DNA from: Pseudomonas mandelii
GTDB lineage: Bacteria > Pseudomonadota > Gammaproteobacteria > Pseudomonadales > Pseudomonadaceae
DNA length: 47,876 bases
Direction: 5' to 3'
NCBI RefSeq assembly: GCF_024138395.1
Contig: NZ_JAMYDU010000034.1
Span: 1 to 47,876, forward strand
Shown here: positions 24,011 to 32,848 of the stretch, piece after piece
How positions within the stretch are numbered: the first letter of the stretch is position 1
Layout: the number at the start of each line of letters is the position of its first letter
Notes under the pieces: model-generated
The model's database searches: none
Seen by the model: the letters and a program-made list of their open reading frames with translations, nothing else
Told to the model about the DNA's origin: nothing
Made by a program: the position numbers and the translations under genes

Positions 24011-24222
24011 GTAGCAGCTGTCGAGCTTGCGAGGCTGCGTTCGGCTGCGCAGCAGTCGTGAATTCAGACGGCGCGGTGTTTCAAGTAAGACCTTGCAGGC
24101 AGGTTTTACGACTGCTGCGCAGCCGAACGCAGCCTCGCAAGCTCGACAGCTGCTACAGCCGAACGCAGCCTCGCAAGCTCGACAGCTGCTACCGCCGAAC
24201 GCAGCGGCTCGGCAGTTGCTAC
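24011..24222. repeat. Long inverted repeat plus 36-bp tandem repeat
   Basis: The 49 bases at 24011-24059 are repeated as a perfect reverse complement at 24108-24156. The last 36 bases of the right arm (24121-24156) are then repeated exactly in tandem (24157-24192), and a third shortened, diverged unit runs to 24222. The stop of the GGDEF-EAL gene is only 7 nt further on. The same element family recurs at 43016-43153. Confidence 0.93.
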
Positions 24223-24228
24223 ATCGAC

Positions 24229-27200
24229 TCATTTGAGCAGTTTCTGAAACTCCTCCACCGGCAACGGCCGACTGTGCAAATACCCCTGATACAAATGGCA
24301 GCCCAGCCCCTGCAAAAACGCCAATTGCTCCAGGTTTTCCACCCCTTCGGCGATGACTTCCAGCTCCAGACTGCGGGCCATGGCGACGATGGCGCGAATG
24401 ATTTCGGCATCGTTGGGATCGGTGGTGGCGTCGCGAATAAACGACTGGTCGATTTTCAGGGTGTCTACCGGCAGGCGCTTGAGGTAGGTCAGCGATGAGT
24501 AACCGGTACCGAAGTCGTCCATGGCAAAGCTCACACCGAGTTTTTTCAGGCGCCGCATTTTGCTGATGGTGTCATCCAGGTTCTGGATGACGATGCCTTC
24601 GGTAATTTCCAGTTTCAGCAATGAGCAGGGCAGGCCATGGCTGCCGAGGCTGTGCTCGACGCGTTCGACGAAATCGTTCTGGCGGAACTGCCGGGGGCTG
24701 ATGTTTACGCACAGGCTGAAGTCGAGCGGGTCGATCAGGCCATTGGCGATCAGATGTTTGAAGGCCGCGCAGGCTTCGTCGAGGATCCATGTGCCGACTT
24801 CCAGAATCAGCCCGCTGTCTTCCAGCACTTTGATGAACTCGGTGGGCGATTGCGCGCCCAGCTGCGGATGATGCCAGCGTACCAAGGCTTCGGCGCCGGT
24901 TATGCGGTTGTCTCGAGCGTCCACCTGAGGTTGGTATTGCACGCTGAACTCACCCCGGGAAAGGGCAAGACGCAGGTCGGTTTCCATGCGCAGGCGTTCG
25001 CTGGCGGCCTTTTGCATGGTGTTGTGATACATCTGCGTGGTATTGCGGCCCGAGTCCTTGGCGCGGTAGAGGGCGATATCGGCGCGTTTGAGCAGGTCGG
25101 TCGGGGTCGAACCGTGGTCGGGGATCAGCGCGATGCCGATGCTCGGCGTCACTTGCAGGCGCTGTCCATCGAGGAACATCGGTTCGGACAGCAGTTCGCG
25201 CAAGGTGTCCGCCAACTCCCGGACCTGAGCGCTGACATCGCTACGCGAGCCTTCCAGGCCGCTGAGCAACACCACGAACTCGTCACCGCCCAGACGCGCG
25301 ACGGTGTCTTCCATGCGCACGCTGGCTTCAAGGCGCGCGGTGATGATCTTCAGCACCGTATCGCCCACCGGGTGGCCGAGGGAGTCGTTGATGTGCTTGA
25401 AGTGGTCGAGGTCGAGGAACATCAGCGCGCCGCGCAGGTTGTGGCGTTTGAGCAGGGCGATCTGCTGGCTTAAGCGATCCATCAACAGTGCGCGGTTGGG
25501 CAGATTGGTCAGCGGGTCGTGGTAGGCCAGATGACGGATCTGCGCTTCGGCATTTTTCAGCAGGCTGACGTCCCGGGCGGTCAGCAGCAGGCACGCCGTT
25601 TCGTTGAGGGTGATTGGCTCCACCGAGACTTCGACGGTCAGCAATTCGCCGCGTTTGTTGCGCCCGAGCATTTCCTGATGATGAACCCGGCCCTTGATCT
25701 GTAGTTCCGCCAGCAACGCCGAGCGTTGTTTTTCTTCGGCCCAGATACCGACTTGATACACCGTTCGGCCGATCACTTCATCAGCGCGGTAGCCGGTAAG
25801 GCGACAGAAGCCGTCGTTAACCTCCAGGTAGCGTCCGGTGTCGCGCTCGGTAATGGTGATGGCGTCGGGGCTTGAGTGGAAAGCCTTGGCGAACTTCTCT
25901 TCGCTGGCCTTGAGCGCCGCTTCCGAGCGTTGCTGCTGGGTGATATCGCGCAGGGTGGTGACGATGCACGGTTGGTCACCGACGCTGATCTGTCGGCTGG
26001 AAATAACACAGGTCAGGGACTGCCCGTTCTTGTGCTGAACGATGATCGCCACATTGTTCAGGCCTTGTTCGCGGATGACCTGCTCGATCCTTTGCAGACT
26101 CTTTGCCGAAGCGTCCCACAGGCCGATTTGGTCGGCGCTGCGACCAATCACGTCGGTGGTGCTCCAGCCGAACGTCTGAGTGAAACTGGAGTTGATCTCG
26201 ATGAAATGGCCGGTGTCCTGGCGTGTGACGCAGATCGGGTCCGGGCTGACCTGAAACAAAGTGGCGAATTTCTCTTCCGAGGCCACCAGTTGCTGTTCGC
26301 GTTCCACCTGATCAGTGATGTCCAGCAGTGTGCCGGCCATGCGCAGCGGGTTGCCATGGTCGTCTCGATAAAGTCTGGCGCGGCTTTCCAGGTAGCGCGA
26401 ACTGCCGTCTTCCAGTTGCACCCGGTACGTCAGTTGATAATTGCCGGCCGGGCCTTCGCGCAAGCTGCGGTAGGCATCGCGCATGGTGTCGCGTTCTTCG
26501 CCGGGCACGCCTTCGAAAAACGCATCGAAGGATTCATGGAAGGGTTTGGGCTCCAGGCCATGCAACTGGGCGGCCCGTGCCGAGCCGTAAAGCATGCCAC
26601 TGGGAATGTGCCAGTCCCAGGTGCCGAGTTGCGCCGAATCCAGGGCCAGGTCGAGGCGTTCCTGGCTGTCCTTGAGGGCGTGTTCGGCGATTTTACGTTC
26701 GGTGGTGTCAAGGAACGTGCTCAGCAGATAAGGCTGGCCTTCGAGTTCGACCTTCTGCGCGCTGAGGATGCCGTCGTGAACCTGCCCATTGCTGGCGCGA
26801 AACTGCACCTCCATGTTGATCAGTTCGCCTTTGGCCTTGGTGGCCTTGACCAGTTGCGCCCGTTGCTCCGGATTCACCCAAAGCCCCAGTTCTAGCGTGG
26901 TTCGGCCGATGGCGTCCTGCACCGGCCAGCCGAACAGGCTTTCGAAATACTGGTTGGCTTCGCTGATCAAGCCGTCTTCCTGACGGGTCAGCAGGACCAT
27001 GTTCGGGCACAGGTGAAACAGCGTGGCGAAGCGTTTTTCCGAGCTGCTCAGCGCCTGTTCGCGCTGGCGCTGGTGGGTGATTTCACGAATGACCCCAATC
27101 ATTCGCGGCCGGCCGTTTTTGTCCGGCAGCAGGCTGCCGTTGATTTCCAGCCAGTGCAGGCTGCCGTCGGGCCAGCGGATGCGGTGGTGCATCGCCTGTT

Positions 27201-27507
27201 CCAGCGGGGCGCCGGCGATCACCGCATGAAAGGCGCGAATGGTTTTCGCCCGATCCTCCTGGGGCAGCAGGTCGAGGTATTCCAGGTCCTCGGGCAACGG
27301 TTGCCGGGGATCGAAGCCGAACAACGCCTGAGTCCCCCGGGACCAACTGATTTGCCCCCGCTCGATGTCCCAATACCAGGCGCCCAGCCGCGCACCATTG
27401 AGGGCCGCCAGCAGCTGCGGGGCGCTTTCCCAGCTCTGCTCGGACCGTTTGGGGTCAAGTGCCTGAATTCGCGGCATCGGCGGCATACGTTCAACAGATT
27501 TGGGCAT
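24229..27507 (-). CDS. Five-PAS GGDEF-EAL cyclic-di-GMP protein
   Basis: This 1092-residue cytoplasmic signalling protein has no membrane segment or signal peptide. Five PAS/PAC units cover about residues 25-650. Units 2, 4 and 5 share the pattern SEEKFA.LF..SPD....TR.DTG and IGR....IGLW, which points to internal duplication. The diguanylate cyclase domain (about 655-825) has DPLTNLPNR, an intact GGDEF and the inhibitory I-site RMED five residues before it. The phosphodiesterase domain (about 835-1090) has EAL, EITE, DDFGTGYSS and the metal-binding residues intact. Both activities are therefore possible. Signals sensed by the PAS units are unknown. Confidence 0.95.
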   Translation of the reverse strand: MPKSVERMPPMPRIQALDPKRSEQSWESAPQLLAALNGARLGAWYWDIERGQISWSRGTQALFGFDPRQPLPEDLEYLDLLPQEDRAKTIRAFHAVIAGAPLEQAMHHRIRWPDGSLHWLEINGSLLPDKNGRPRMIGVIREITHQRQREQALSSSEKRFATLFHLCPNMVLLTRQEDGLISEANQYFESLFGWPVQDAIGRTTLELGLWVNPEQRAQLVKATKAKGELINMEVQFRASNGQVHDGILSAQKVELEGQPYLLSTFLDTTERKIAEHALKDSQERLDLALDSAQLGTWDWHIPSGMLYGSARAAQLHGLEPKPFHESFDAFFEGVPGEERDTMRDAYRSLREGPAGNYQLTYRVQLEDGSSRYLESRARLYRDDHGNPLRMAGTLLDITDQVEREQQLVASEEKFATLFQVSPDPICVTRQDTGHFIEINSSFTQTFGWSTTDVIGRSADQIGLWDASAKSLQRIEQVIREQGLNNVAIIVQHKNGQSLTCVISSRQISVGDQPCIVTTLRDITQQQRSEAALKASEEKFAKAFHSSPDAITITERDTGRYLEVNDGFCRLTGYRADEVIGRTVYQVGIWAEEKQRSALLAELQIKGRVHHQEMLGRNKRGELLTVEVSVEPITLNETACLLLTARDVSLLKNAEAQIRHLAYHDPLTNLPNRALLMDRLSQQIALLKRHNLRGALMFLDLDHFKHINDSLGHPVGDTVLKIITARLEASVRMEDTVARLGGDEFVVLLSGLEGSRSDVSAQVRELADTLRELLSEPMFLDGQRLQVTPSIGIALIPDHGSTPTDLLKRADIALYRAKDSGRNTTQMYHNTMQKAASERLRMETDLRLALSRGEFSVQYQPQVDARDNRITGAEALVRWHHPQLGAQSPTEFIKVLEDSGLILEVGTWILDEACAAFKHLIANGLIDPLDFSLCVNISPRQFRQNDFVERVEHSLGSHGLPCSLLKLEITEGIVIQNLDDTISKMRRLKKLGVSFAMDDFGTGYSSLTYLKRLPVDTLKIDQSFIRDATTDPNDAEIIRAIVAMARSLELEVIAEGVENLEQLAFLQGLGCHLYQGYLHSRPLPVEEFQKLLK

Positions 27508-27591
27508 GGATAACAGGCCTTGGGCTGAATTGGGCGTTAGGCACAGGGTTTTGGGGCTCTATAGGCGTAGCACAAAAAGAAGAAGCACAGC

Positions 27592-28482
27592 TTAGCCGCG
27601 AGTCCCTGGCTGATCGATTTGTGCATCCAGCAGAGCCATGAAGGCCCGTGCCGCGTTCGACAGCGTCCGTTCGGTGTGCAGGATATAGCCTAGCTGGCGA
27701 GTGAGCTGTATGCCCGGCAAAGGTATGCGCGCCACTTGATCGTCCAGCATGGTGCGCGGCAAAACGCTCCAGGCGAGGCCGATCGAGACCATCATCTTTA
27801 TGGTTTCCAGATAATTCGTGCTCATGGCGATGTTCGGCGTCAGGCCCTGGGCCTCGAACAGGCGCTGCACGATGTGGTGGGTAAAAGTATTGCCGCCGGG
27901 GAAAACCGCGGGGTGCAGGGCAATATCCGCCAGGCTGACCGGCCCGTTAGCGATCAGTGAATGCTCCGGGGCGACCACAAAATCCAGCGGGTCGTCCCAC
28001 ACGGGCGTGGCCTGGACCAGTGCGTGGGGCTCCGGTGCAAGGGTGATTACCGCCAGTTCGGCGCGGCCATGGAGGATTTCTTCGTAAGCCACTTCCGAAT
28101 CGAGGAACTGAATATCCAGCGCCACTTGTGGGTAACGTCGAGTGAACTCCCTTAATAAGGGCGGCAAACGGTGCAGGCCAATGTGATGACTGGTGGCCAA
28201 TGTCAGACGACCGGAGACTTCGCCGGTCAGGTTGGTCAGAGCGCGGCGGGTGTCATCCAGCACATTGAGGATCTGATAGGCCCGTGGCAGCAGGGCGCGA
28301 CCGGCTTCGGTCAGGCTGACTTCCCGACCCAGTCGATCAAACAGCCGCACCTTCAATTGCTGTTCCAGCCCGGCGATGCGCTTGCTGATGGCGGGCTGCG
28401 TCAGGTGCAGCCGTTCGCCGGCGCCGGAGAAGCTTCCGGTCTCGGCAATCGCGATAAAAGCATTGAGGTTGGCGAGGTCCAT
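27592..28482 (-). CDS. LysR-family regulator divergent from leuC
   Basis: This 296-residue LysR-type regulator has the N-terminal winged helix-turn-helix (FSGAGERLHLTQPAISKRIAGLEQQL, about residues 18-43) and a C-terminal substrate-binding domain. It is transcribed away from leuC with a 160-nt shared region that holds a palindrome ATGCAAAGCAT. The position suggests control of leuCD and of itself, perhaps with a leucine-pathway intermediate such as 2-isopropylmalate as ligand, but this is inference from LysR biology. Confidence 0.92.
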   Translation of the reverse strand: MDLANLNAFIAIAETGSFSGAGERLHLTQPAISKRIAGLEQQLKVRLFDRLGREVSLTEAGRALLPRAYQILNVLDDTRRALTNLTGEVSGRLTLATSHHIGLHRLPPLLREFTRRYPQVALDIQFLDSEVAYEEILHGRAELAVITLAPEPHALVQATPVWDDPLDFVVAPEHSLIANGPVSLADIALHPAVFPGGNTFTHHIVQRLFEAQGLTPNIAMSTNYLETIKMMVSIGLAWSVLPRTMLDDQVARIPLPGIQLTRQLGYILHTERTLSNAARAFMALLDAQIDQPGTRG

Positions 28483-28512
28483 GATGAGGTCTCAGTTGTA
28501 TTCCAGATGGTT

Positions 28513-28523
28513 ATGCAAAGCAT
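28513..28523. promoter_or_regulatory. Candidate LysR-box palindrome
   Basis: ATGCAAAGCAT is a perfect interrupted palindrome within the AT-rich lysR-leuC gap. Its T..A ends fit the T-N11-A pattern of LysR boxes when read with one flanking base on each side. Confidence 0.5.
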
Positions 28524-28642
28524 GAAAAATATGAATTTGAGTTATTTAATGTAACCCCCTAGGATCGACCTCACAAGCCAAGGGGTTATTGAAATTGCTC
28601 AACACCCAGGGCATAGAAACAAGCTGATGAGGAAACCGTCTG

Positions 28643-30061
28643 ATGGCCGGCAAAACGCTCTACGACAAGCTCTGGGATTCGCATTTGGTCAAGCAGCGCG
28701 ACGATGGCTCGGCGCTGATCTATATCGATCGTCACATCATCCACGAAGTGACCTCGCCGCAAGCCTTCGAAGGCCTGCGTCTGGCCGGGCGCAAGCCTTG
28801 GCGCATCGATGCCAACATCGCGACCCCGGACCACAACGTTCCGACGACTCCGGAGCGCAAGGGCGGCATCGAAGCGATTGTCGACCAGGTCTCGCGTTTG
28901 CAGGTTCAGACCCTCGACGATAACTGTGACGAATACGGCATCGTCGAATTCAAGATGAACGATGTCCGCCAAGGCATCGTCCACGTCATCGGCCCGGAGC
29001 AGGGGGCAACTTTGCCGGGCATGACCGTGGTTTGCGGCGACTCCCATACTTCGACCCACGGCGCGTTCGGTGCCTTGGCTCACGGTATCGGCACGTCCGA
29101 GGTCGAGCACGTGCTCGCCACTCAGTGCCTGGTCGCAAAAAAAATGAAGAACATGCTGGTGTCCGTCGAAGGCCAATTGCCGTTCGGCGTGACGGCCAAG
29201 GATATCGTTCTCGCGGTGATCGGCAAGATCGGCACCGCCGGCGGTAACGGCCATGCCATCGAGTTCGCCGGTAGCGCGATTCGCGACTTGTCCGTTGAAG
29301 GCCGCATGACCATTTGCAACATGGCGATCGAGGCCGGCGCTCGCGTAGGTCTGGTGGTCGCCGACGAAAAAACCGTGGCTTACGTCAAGGGCCGTCCATT
29401 TGCTCCGAAAGGCGCGGAATGGGACTTGGCTGTCGAGGCCTGGAAAGACCTGGTTTCCGACGCGGATGCCAAGTTCGACACCATCGTCGAACTCGATGCC
29501 ACGCAGATCAAACCGCAAGTCAGCTGGGGTACCTCGCCCGAGATGGTCTTGGCTGTCGATCAGAACGTTCCCGATCCTGCGAAGGAAATGGACCTGGTCA
29601 AGCGTGACTCGATCGTCCGAGCCTTGAAATACATGGGTTTGACCGCCAATCAGGCGATCACCGACATTCAGCTGGACCGCGTATTCATCGGCTCTTGCAC
29701 CAACTCGCGGATCGAAGACCTGCGTGCCGCTGCCGTGATCGCCAAGGGCCGCAAAGTCGCTTCGACGATCAAGCAGGCCATCGTGGTGCCGGGTTCGGGA
29801 CTGGTGAAGGCTCAGGCCGAATCCGAAGGCCTGGACAAGATTTTCCTCGAGGCCGGTTTCGAATGGCGCGAGCCGGGTTGCTCGATGTGCCTGGCGATGA
29901 ACCCGGACCGTTTGGAGTCGGGCGAGCATTGCGCGTCGACCTCCAACCGTAACTTCGAAGGCCGTCAGGGCGCCGGTGGCCGTACGCACCTCGTCAGCCC
30001 GGCCATGGCCGCCGCCGCCGCTGTGAACGGTCGTTTCGTCGACGTCCGTGAATTGATCTAA
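28643..30061 (+). CDS. leuC: 3-isopropylmalate dehydratase large subunit
   Basis: This 472-residue aconitase-family subunit, with LeuD, isomerises 2- to 3-isopropylmalate in leucine synthesis. The three [4Fe-4S] ligands are visible: C352 in GSCTNSR, and C413 and C416 in EPGCSMC. The start MAGKTLYDKLWDSH is standard for LeuC, after GATGAGGAAACC. LeuD follows 11 nt later. Confidence 0.98.
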   Translation: MAGKTLYDKLWDSHLVKQRDDGSALIYIDRHIIHEVTSPQAFEGLRLAGRKPWRIDANIATPDHNVPTTPERKGGIEAIVDQVSRLQVQTLDDNCDEYGIVEFKMNDVRQGIVHVIGPEQGATLPGMTVVCGDSHTSTHGAFGALAHGIGTSEVEHVLATQCLVAKKMKNMLVSVEGQLPFGVTAKDIVLAVIGKIGTAGGNGHAIEFAGSAIRDLSVEGRMTICNMAIEAGARVGLVVADEKTVAYVKGRPFAPKGAEWDLAVEAWKDLVSDADAKFDTIVELDATQIKPQVSWGTSPEMVLAVDQNVPDPAKEMDLVKRDSIVRALKYMGLTANQAITDIQLDRVFIGSCTNSRIEDLRAAAVIAKGRKVASTIKQAIVVPGSGLVKAQAESEGLDKIFLEAGFEWREPGCSMCLAMNPDRLESGEHCASTSNRNFEGRQGAGGRTHLVSPAMAAAAAVNGRFVDVRELI

Positions 30062-30072
30062 AGGAGCGCAGC

Positions 30073-30717
30073 ATGAAAGCTTTTACACAGCACACTGGTC
30101 TTGTCGCGCCTTTGGATCGTGCCAACGTCGACACCGACCAGATCATTCCGAAGCAGTTCTTGAAATCGATCAAACGCACCGGTTTCGGTCCGAACCTGTT
30201 CGATGAATGGCGTTACCTGGATGTCGGGCAGCCGTATCAGGACAACTCCAAGCGCCCGCTGAACAAGGATTTCGTCCTCAACGCCGAGCGTTATCAGGGC
30301 GCCAGCGTGTTGCTGGCCCGCGAGAACTTCGGTTGCGGCTCCAGTCGGGAGCACGCGCCGTGGGCGCTGGAAGAGTACGGTTTCCGCAGCATCATCGCGC
30401 CGAGCTACGCCGACATCTTCTTCAACAACAGCTTCAAGAACGGCTTGCTGCCGATCATCCTGAGCGACGCCGAAGTGGATGAGTTGTTCCAGCAGGTAGA
30501 GGCGACTCCGGGCTATCAGCTGCAGGTTGATCTGCAAGCCCAGACCGTGACCCGTCCGGATGGCAAAGTGTTGAGCTTTGAGATTGACGCGTTCCGTAAG
30601 CACTGCCTGCTCAATGGCCTGGACGATATCGGCCTGACCTTGCAGGACCACGAGGCGATTGCCGCGTTTGAAGCCAAGCATCGCGCGAGCCAGCCGTGGT
30701 TGTTTCGTGATGCGTGA
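30073..30717 (+). CDS. leuD: 3-isopropylmalate dehydratase small subunit
   Basis: This 214-residue partner of LeuC forms the swivel domain of isopropylmalate isomerase. Family marks are MKAFTQHTGLVAPLDRANVDTDQIIPKQFL at the N-terminus and ENFGCGSSREHAPWAL. AAGGAGCG precedes the ATG. It ends at a REPIN, so the next gene may have its own promoter. Confidence 0.98.
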   Translation: MKAFTQHTGLVAPLDRANVDTDQIIPKQFLKSIKRTGFGPNLFDEWRYLDVGQPYQDNSKRPLNKDFVLNAERYQGASVLLARENFGCGSSREHAPWALEEYGFRSIIAPSYADIFFNNSFKNGLLPIILSDAEVDELFQQVEATPGYQLQVDLQAQTVTRPDGKVLSFEIDAFRKHCLLNGLDDIGLTLQDHEAIAAFEAKHRASQPWLFRDA

Positions 30718-30745
30718 TTGATCCGGGATTGATGTAAGCAGTACC

Positions 30746-30830
30746 GGCCTCATCGCGGGCAAGCCCGCTCCCACAGGTTCTGTGAACACCGCCAATCCCT
30801 GTAGGAGCGAGGCTTGCCCGCGAAGAGGCC
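30746..30830. repeat. Mixed REP pair after leuD
   Basis: The left arm GGCCTCATCGCGGGCAAGCCCGC and the right arm GTAGGAGCGAGGCTTGCCCGCG are inverted, but belong to two REP subtypes, so the pair is imperfect. Confidence 0.85.
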
Positions 30831-30871
30831 AGCCCAGACAACACAAGGCTAAACCCCAAAAGGAAGTCCCC

Positions 30872-31639
30872 ATGACCAGCACCGCCCAGCACAGTCAGGT
30901 AGTACAAAAGCAATTCGGTGAACAGGCCTCGGCCTACCTGAGCAGCGCCGTACACGCTCAAGGCACTGAATTCGCGCTGCTACAGGCTGAACTGGCGGGG
31001 CAGGGCGATGCCCGTGTGCTCGACCTCGGTTGCGGCGCCGGTCACGTGAGTTTTCACGTGGCTTCACTGGTCAAGGAAGTGGTGGCTTACGACCTGTCTC
31101 AGCAGATGCTTGACGTGGTTGCCGCTGCTGCCATCGATCGCGGCTTGAGCAATGTGTCCACGGTACTCGGTGCCGCCGAGTGCCTGCCATTCGCCGATGG
31201 CGAGTTCGATTTCGTCTTCAGCCGTTATTCGGCACACCATTGGAGCGATCTTGGCCTGGCCCTGCGCGAAGTTCGTCGGGTACTGAAACCGGGCGGGGTG
31301 GCGGCATTCATCGATGTGTTGTCGCCGGGCAGCCCGTTGTTTGACACTTATTTGCAAAGCGTCGAAGTGCTGCGCGACACCAGCCACGTGCGCGATTATT
31401 CTGCCGGTGAGTGGTTGCGTCAGGTCAACGAAGCGGGGTTGCATACCCGCAGCACCACACGCCAACGGCTGCGCCTTGAATACACGTCCTGGGTCGAGCG
31501 CATGCGCACGCCGCAAGTGATGCGCGCGGCGATCCGCGAGTTGCAGCAATCGATGGGCAATGAAGTTCGCGAATATTTTGAGATTGAGGCCGATGGTTCG
31601 TTCAGTACCGATGTGCTGGTGCTGATGGCTGAACGATAA
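30872..31639 (+). CDS. SAM-dependent methyltransferase, class I
   Basis: This 255-residue methyltransferase has motif I VLDLGCGAGHVS (about residues 48-59), the acidic loop AYDLSQQM and motif II FDFVFSRYSAHHW. It resembles UbiE/methyltransferase-11 types. The ATG after AAGGAAGTCCC was chosen; an in-frame upstream extension lies inside the REPIN. It sits between leuD and leuB in pseudomonads generally. The methyl acceptor is unknown. Confidence 0.9.
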   Translation: MTSTAQHSQVVQKQFGEQASAYLSSAVHAQGTEFALLQAELAGQGDARVLDLGCGAGHVSFHVASLVKEVVAYDLSQQMLDVVAAAAIDRGLSNVSTVLGAAECLPFADGEFDFVFSRYSAHHWSDLGLALREVRRVLKPGGVAAFIDVLSPGSPLFDTYLQSVEVLRDTSHVRDYSAGEWLRQVNEAGLHTRSTTRQRLRLEYTSWVERMRTPQVMRAAIRELQQSMGNEVREYFEIEADGSFSTDVLVLMAER

Positions 31640-31698
31640 GCGCCAAGACTTTTTCCGGGTACGCCCAAGGGCGCACCGACTGATGACATGAGGAAAGC

Positions 31699-32781
31699 AT
31701 GAGCAAGCAGATTCTGATTCTCCCGGGTGACGGTATTGGCCCGGAAATCATGGCCGAAGCGGTCAAGGTGCTGGAGCTGGCGAACGACAAATACAGCCTG
31801 GGCTTCGAACTGAGTCATGACGTGATCGGTGGCGCCGCCATCGACAAGCACGGCGTGCCGCTGGCCGACGAAACCCTGGCCCGTGCCCGTGCCGCCGATG
31901 CGGTATTGCTGGGCGCCGTGGGCGGCCCGAAATGGGACACCATCGAACGTGACATCCGCCCTGAACGCGGTCTGCTGAAAATCCGTGCGCAACTGGGCCT
32001 GTTCGGCAACTTGCGTCCGGCAATCCTGTACCCGCAACTGGCCGACGCTTCCAGCCTGAAGGCAGAAATCGTTGCTGGCCTGGACATCCTGATCGTCCGT
32101 GAACTGACCGGCGGCATCTACTTCGGCGCACCACGCGGTGTGCGTGAACTGGAAAACGGCGAGCGTCAGGCCTACGACACCCTGCCGTACAGCGAAACTG
32201 AAATCCGCCGTATCGCCCGTGTCGGTTTCGACATGGCCCGCGTGCGCGGCAAGAAGCTGTGCTCGGTGGACAAGGCCAACGTGCTGGCGTCCAGCCAACT
32301 GTGGCGTGAAGTCGTCGAGCAAGTGGCCAAGGACTACCCGGACGTCGAACTGAGCCACATGTACGTCGACAATGCCGCCATGCAACTGGTGCGTGCACCG
32401 AAGCAATTCGACGTGATCGTCACCGACAACCTGTTCGGCGACATTCTTTCCGACGAAGCGTCGATGCTCACCGGCTCGATCGGCATGCTGCCATCGGCGT
32501 CGCTGGATGCCGACAACAAAGGCATGTACGAGCCGTGCCACGGTTCGGCGCCGGACATCGCTGGCAAGGGCATTGCCAACCCGTTGGCGACCATTCTGTC
32601 GGTGTCGATGATGCTGCGTTACAGCTTCAATCTGCAGGACGCGGCCGATGCCATCGAGAAGGCCGTGAGCCTGGTATTGGATCAAGGCCTGCGCACGGGC
32701 GACATCTGGTCGGCTGGTTGCACCAAGGTCGGTACGCAGGAAATGGGCGATGCAGTAGTCGCCGCGCTGCGGAATCTGTAA
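31699..32781 (+). CDS. leuB: 3-isopropylmalate dehydrogenase
   Basis: This 360-residue NAD-dependent enzyme oxidatively decarboxylates 3-isopropylmalate to 2-oxoisocaproate. Family motifs are ILPGDGIGPEIM near the start, RELTGGIYFG (about 134-143), VDKANVL, and the cofactor signature SDEASMLTGSIGMLPSA with EPCHGSAPDIAGKG. Its length is normal. AGGAAAGC precedes the ATG. A stable hairpin (32792-32822) separates it from asd. Confidence 0.98.
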   Translation: MSKQILILPGDGIGPEIMAEAVKVLELANDKYSLGFELSHDVIGGAAIDKHGVPLADETLARARAADAVLLGAVGGPKWDTIERDIRPERGLLKIRAQLGLFGNLRPAILYPQLADASSLKAEIVAGLDILIVRELTGGIYFGAPRGVRELENGERQAYDTLPYSETEIRRIARVGFDMARVRGKKLCSVDKANVLASSQLWREVVEQVAKDYPDVELSHMYVDNAAMQLVRAPKQFDVIVTDNLFGDILSDEASMLTGSIGMLPSASLDADNKGMYEPCHGSAPDIAGKGIANPLATILSVSMMLRYSFNLQDAADAIEKAVSLVLDQGLRTGDIWSAGCTKVGTQEMGDAVVAALRNL

Positions 32782-32791
32782 TCTCTTTGGC

Positions 32792-32822
32792 CCGCTGCAA
32801 CTTTCAACCATGAAAGCAGCGG
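32792..32822 (+). other. Hairpin between leuB and asd
   Basis: CCGCTGC/GCAGCGG (32792-32798, 32816-32822) encloses a second stem CTTTC/GAAAG. CCCACTTTTAAG follows. It is either a weak terminator or an mRNA boundary in front of asd. Confidence 0.5.
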
Positions 32823-32848
32823 CCCACTTTTAAGAAGGTGTAGTTGCG

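Noticed and set aside
24121..24192. 36-bp exact direct repeats, possible CRISPR
   Set aside because: The units abut with no spacers, there are only two full copies, no cas genes are near, and the sequence belongs to an inverted-repeat family also found at 43016-43153.
30782..30871. N-terminal extension of the methyltransferase gene
   Set aside because: The extension lies largely inside the REPIN after leuD and is Arg/Pro-rich; ATG 30872 has AAGGAAG before it.
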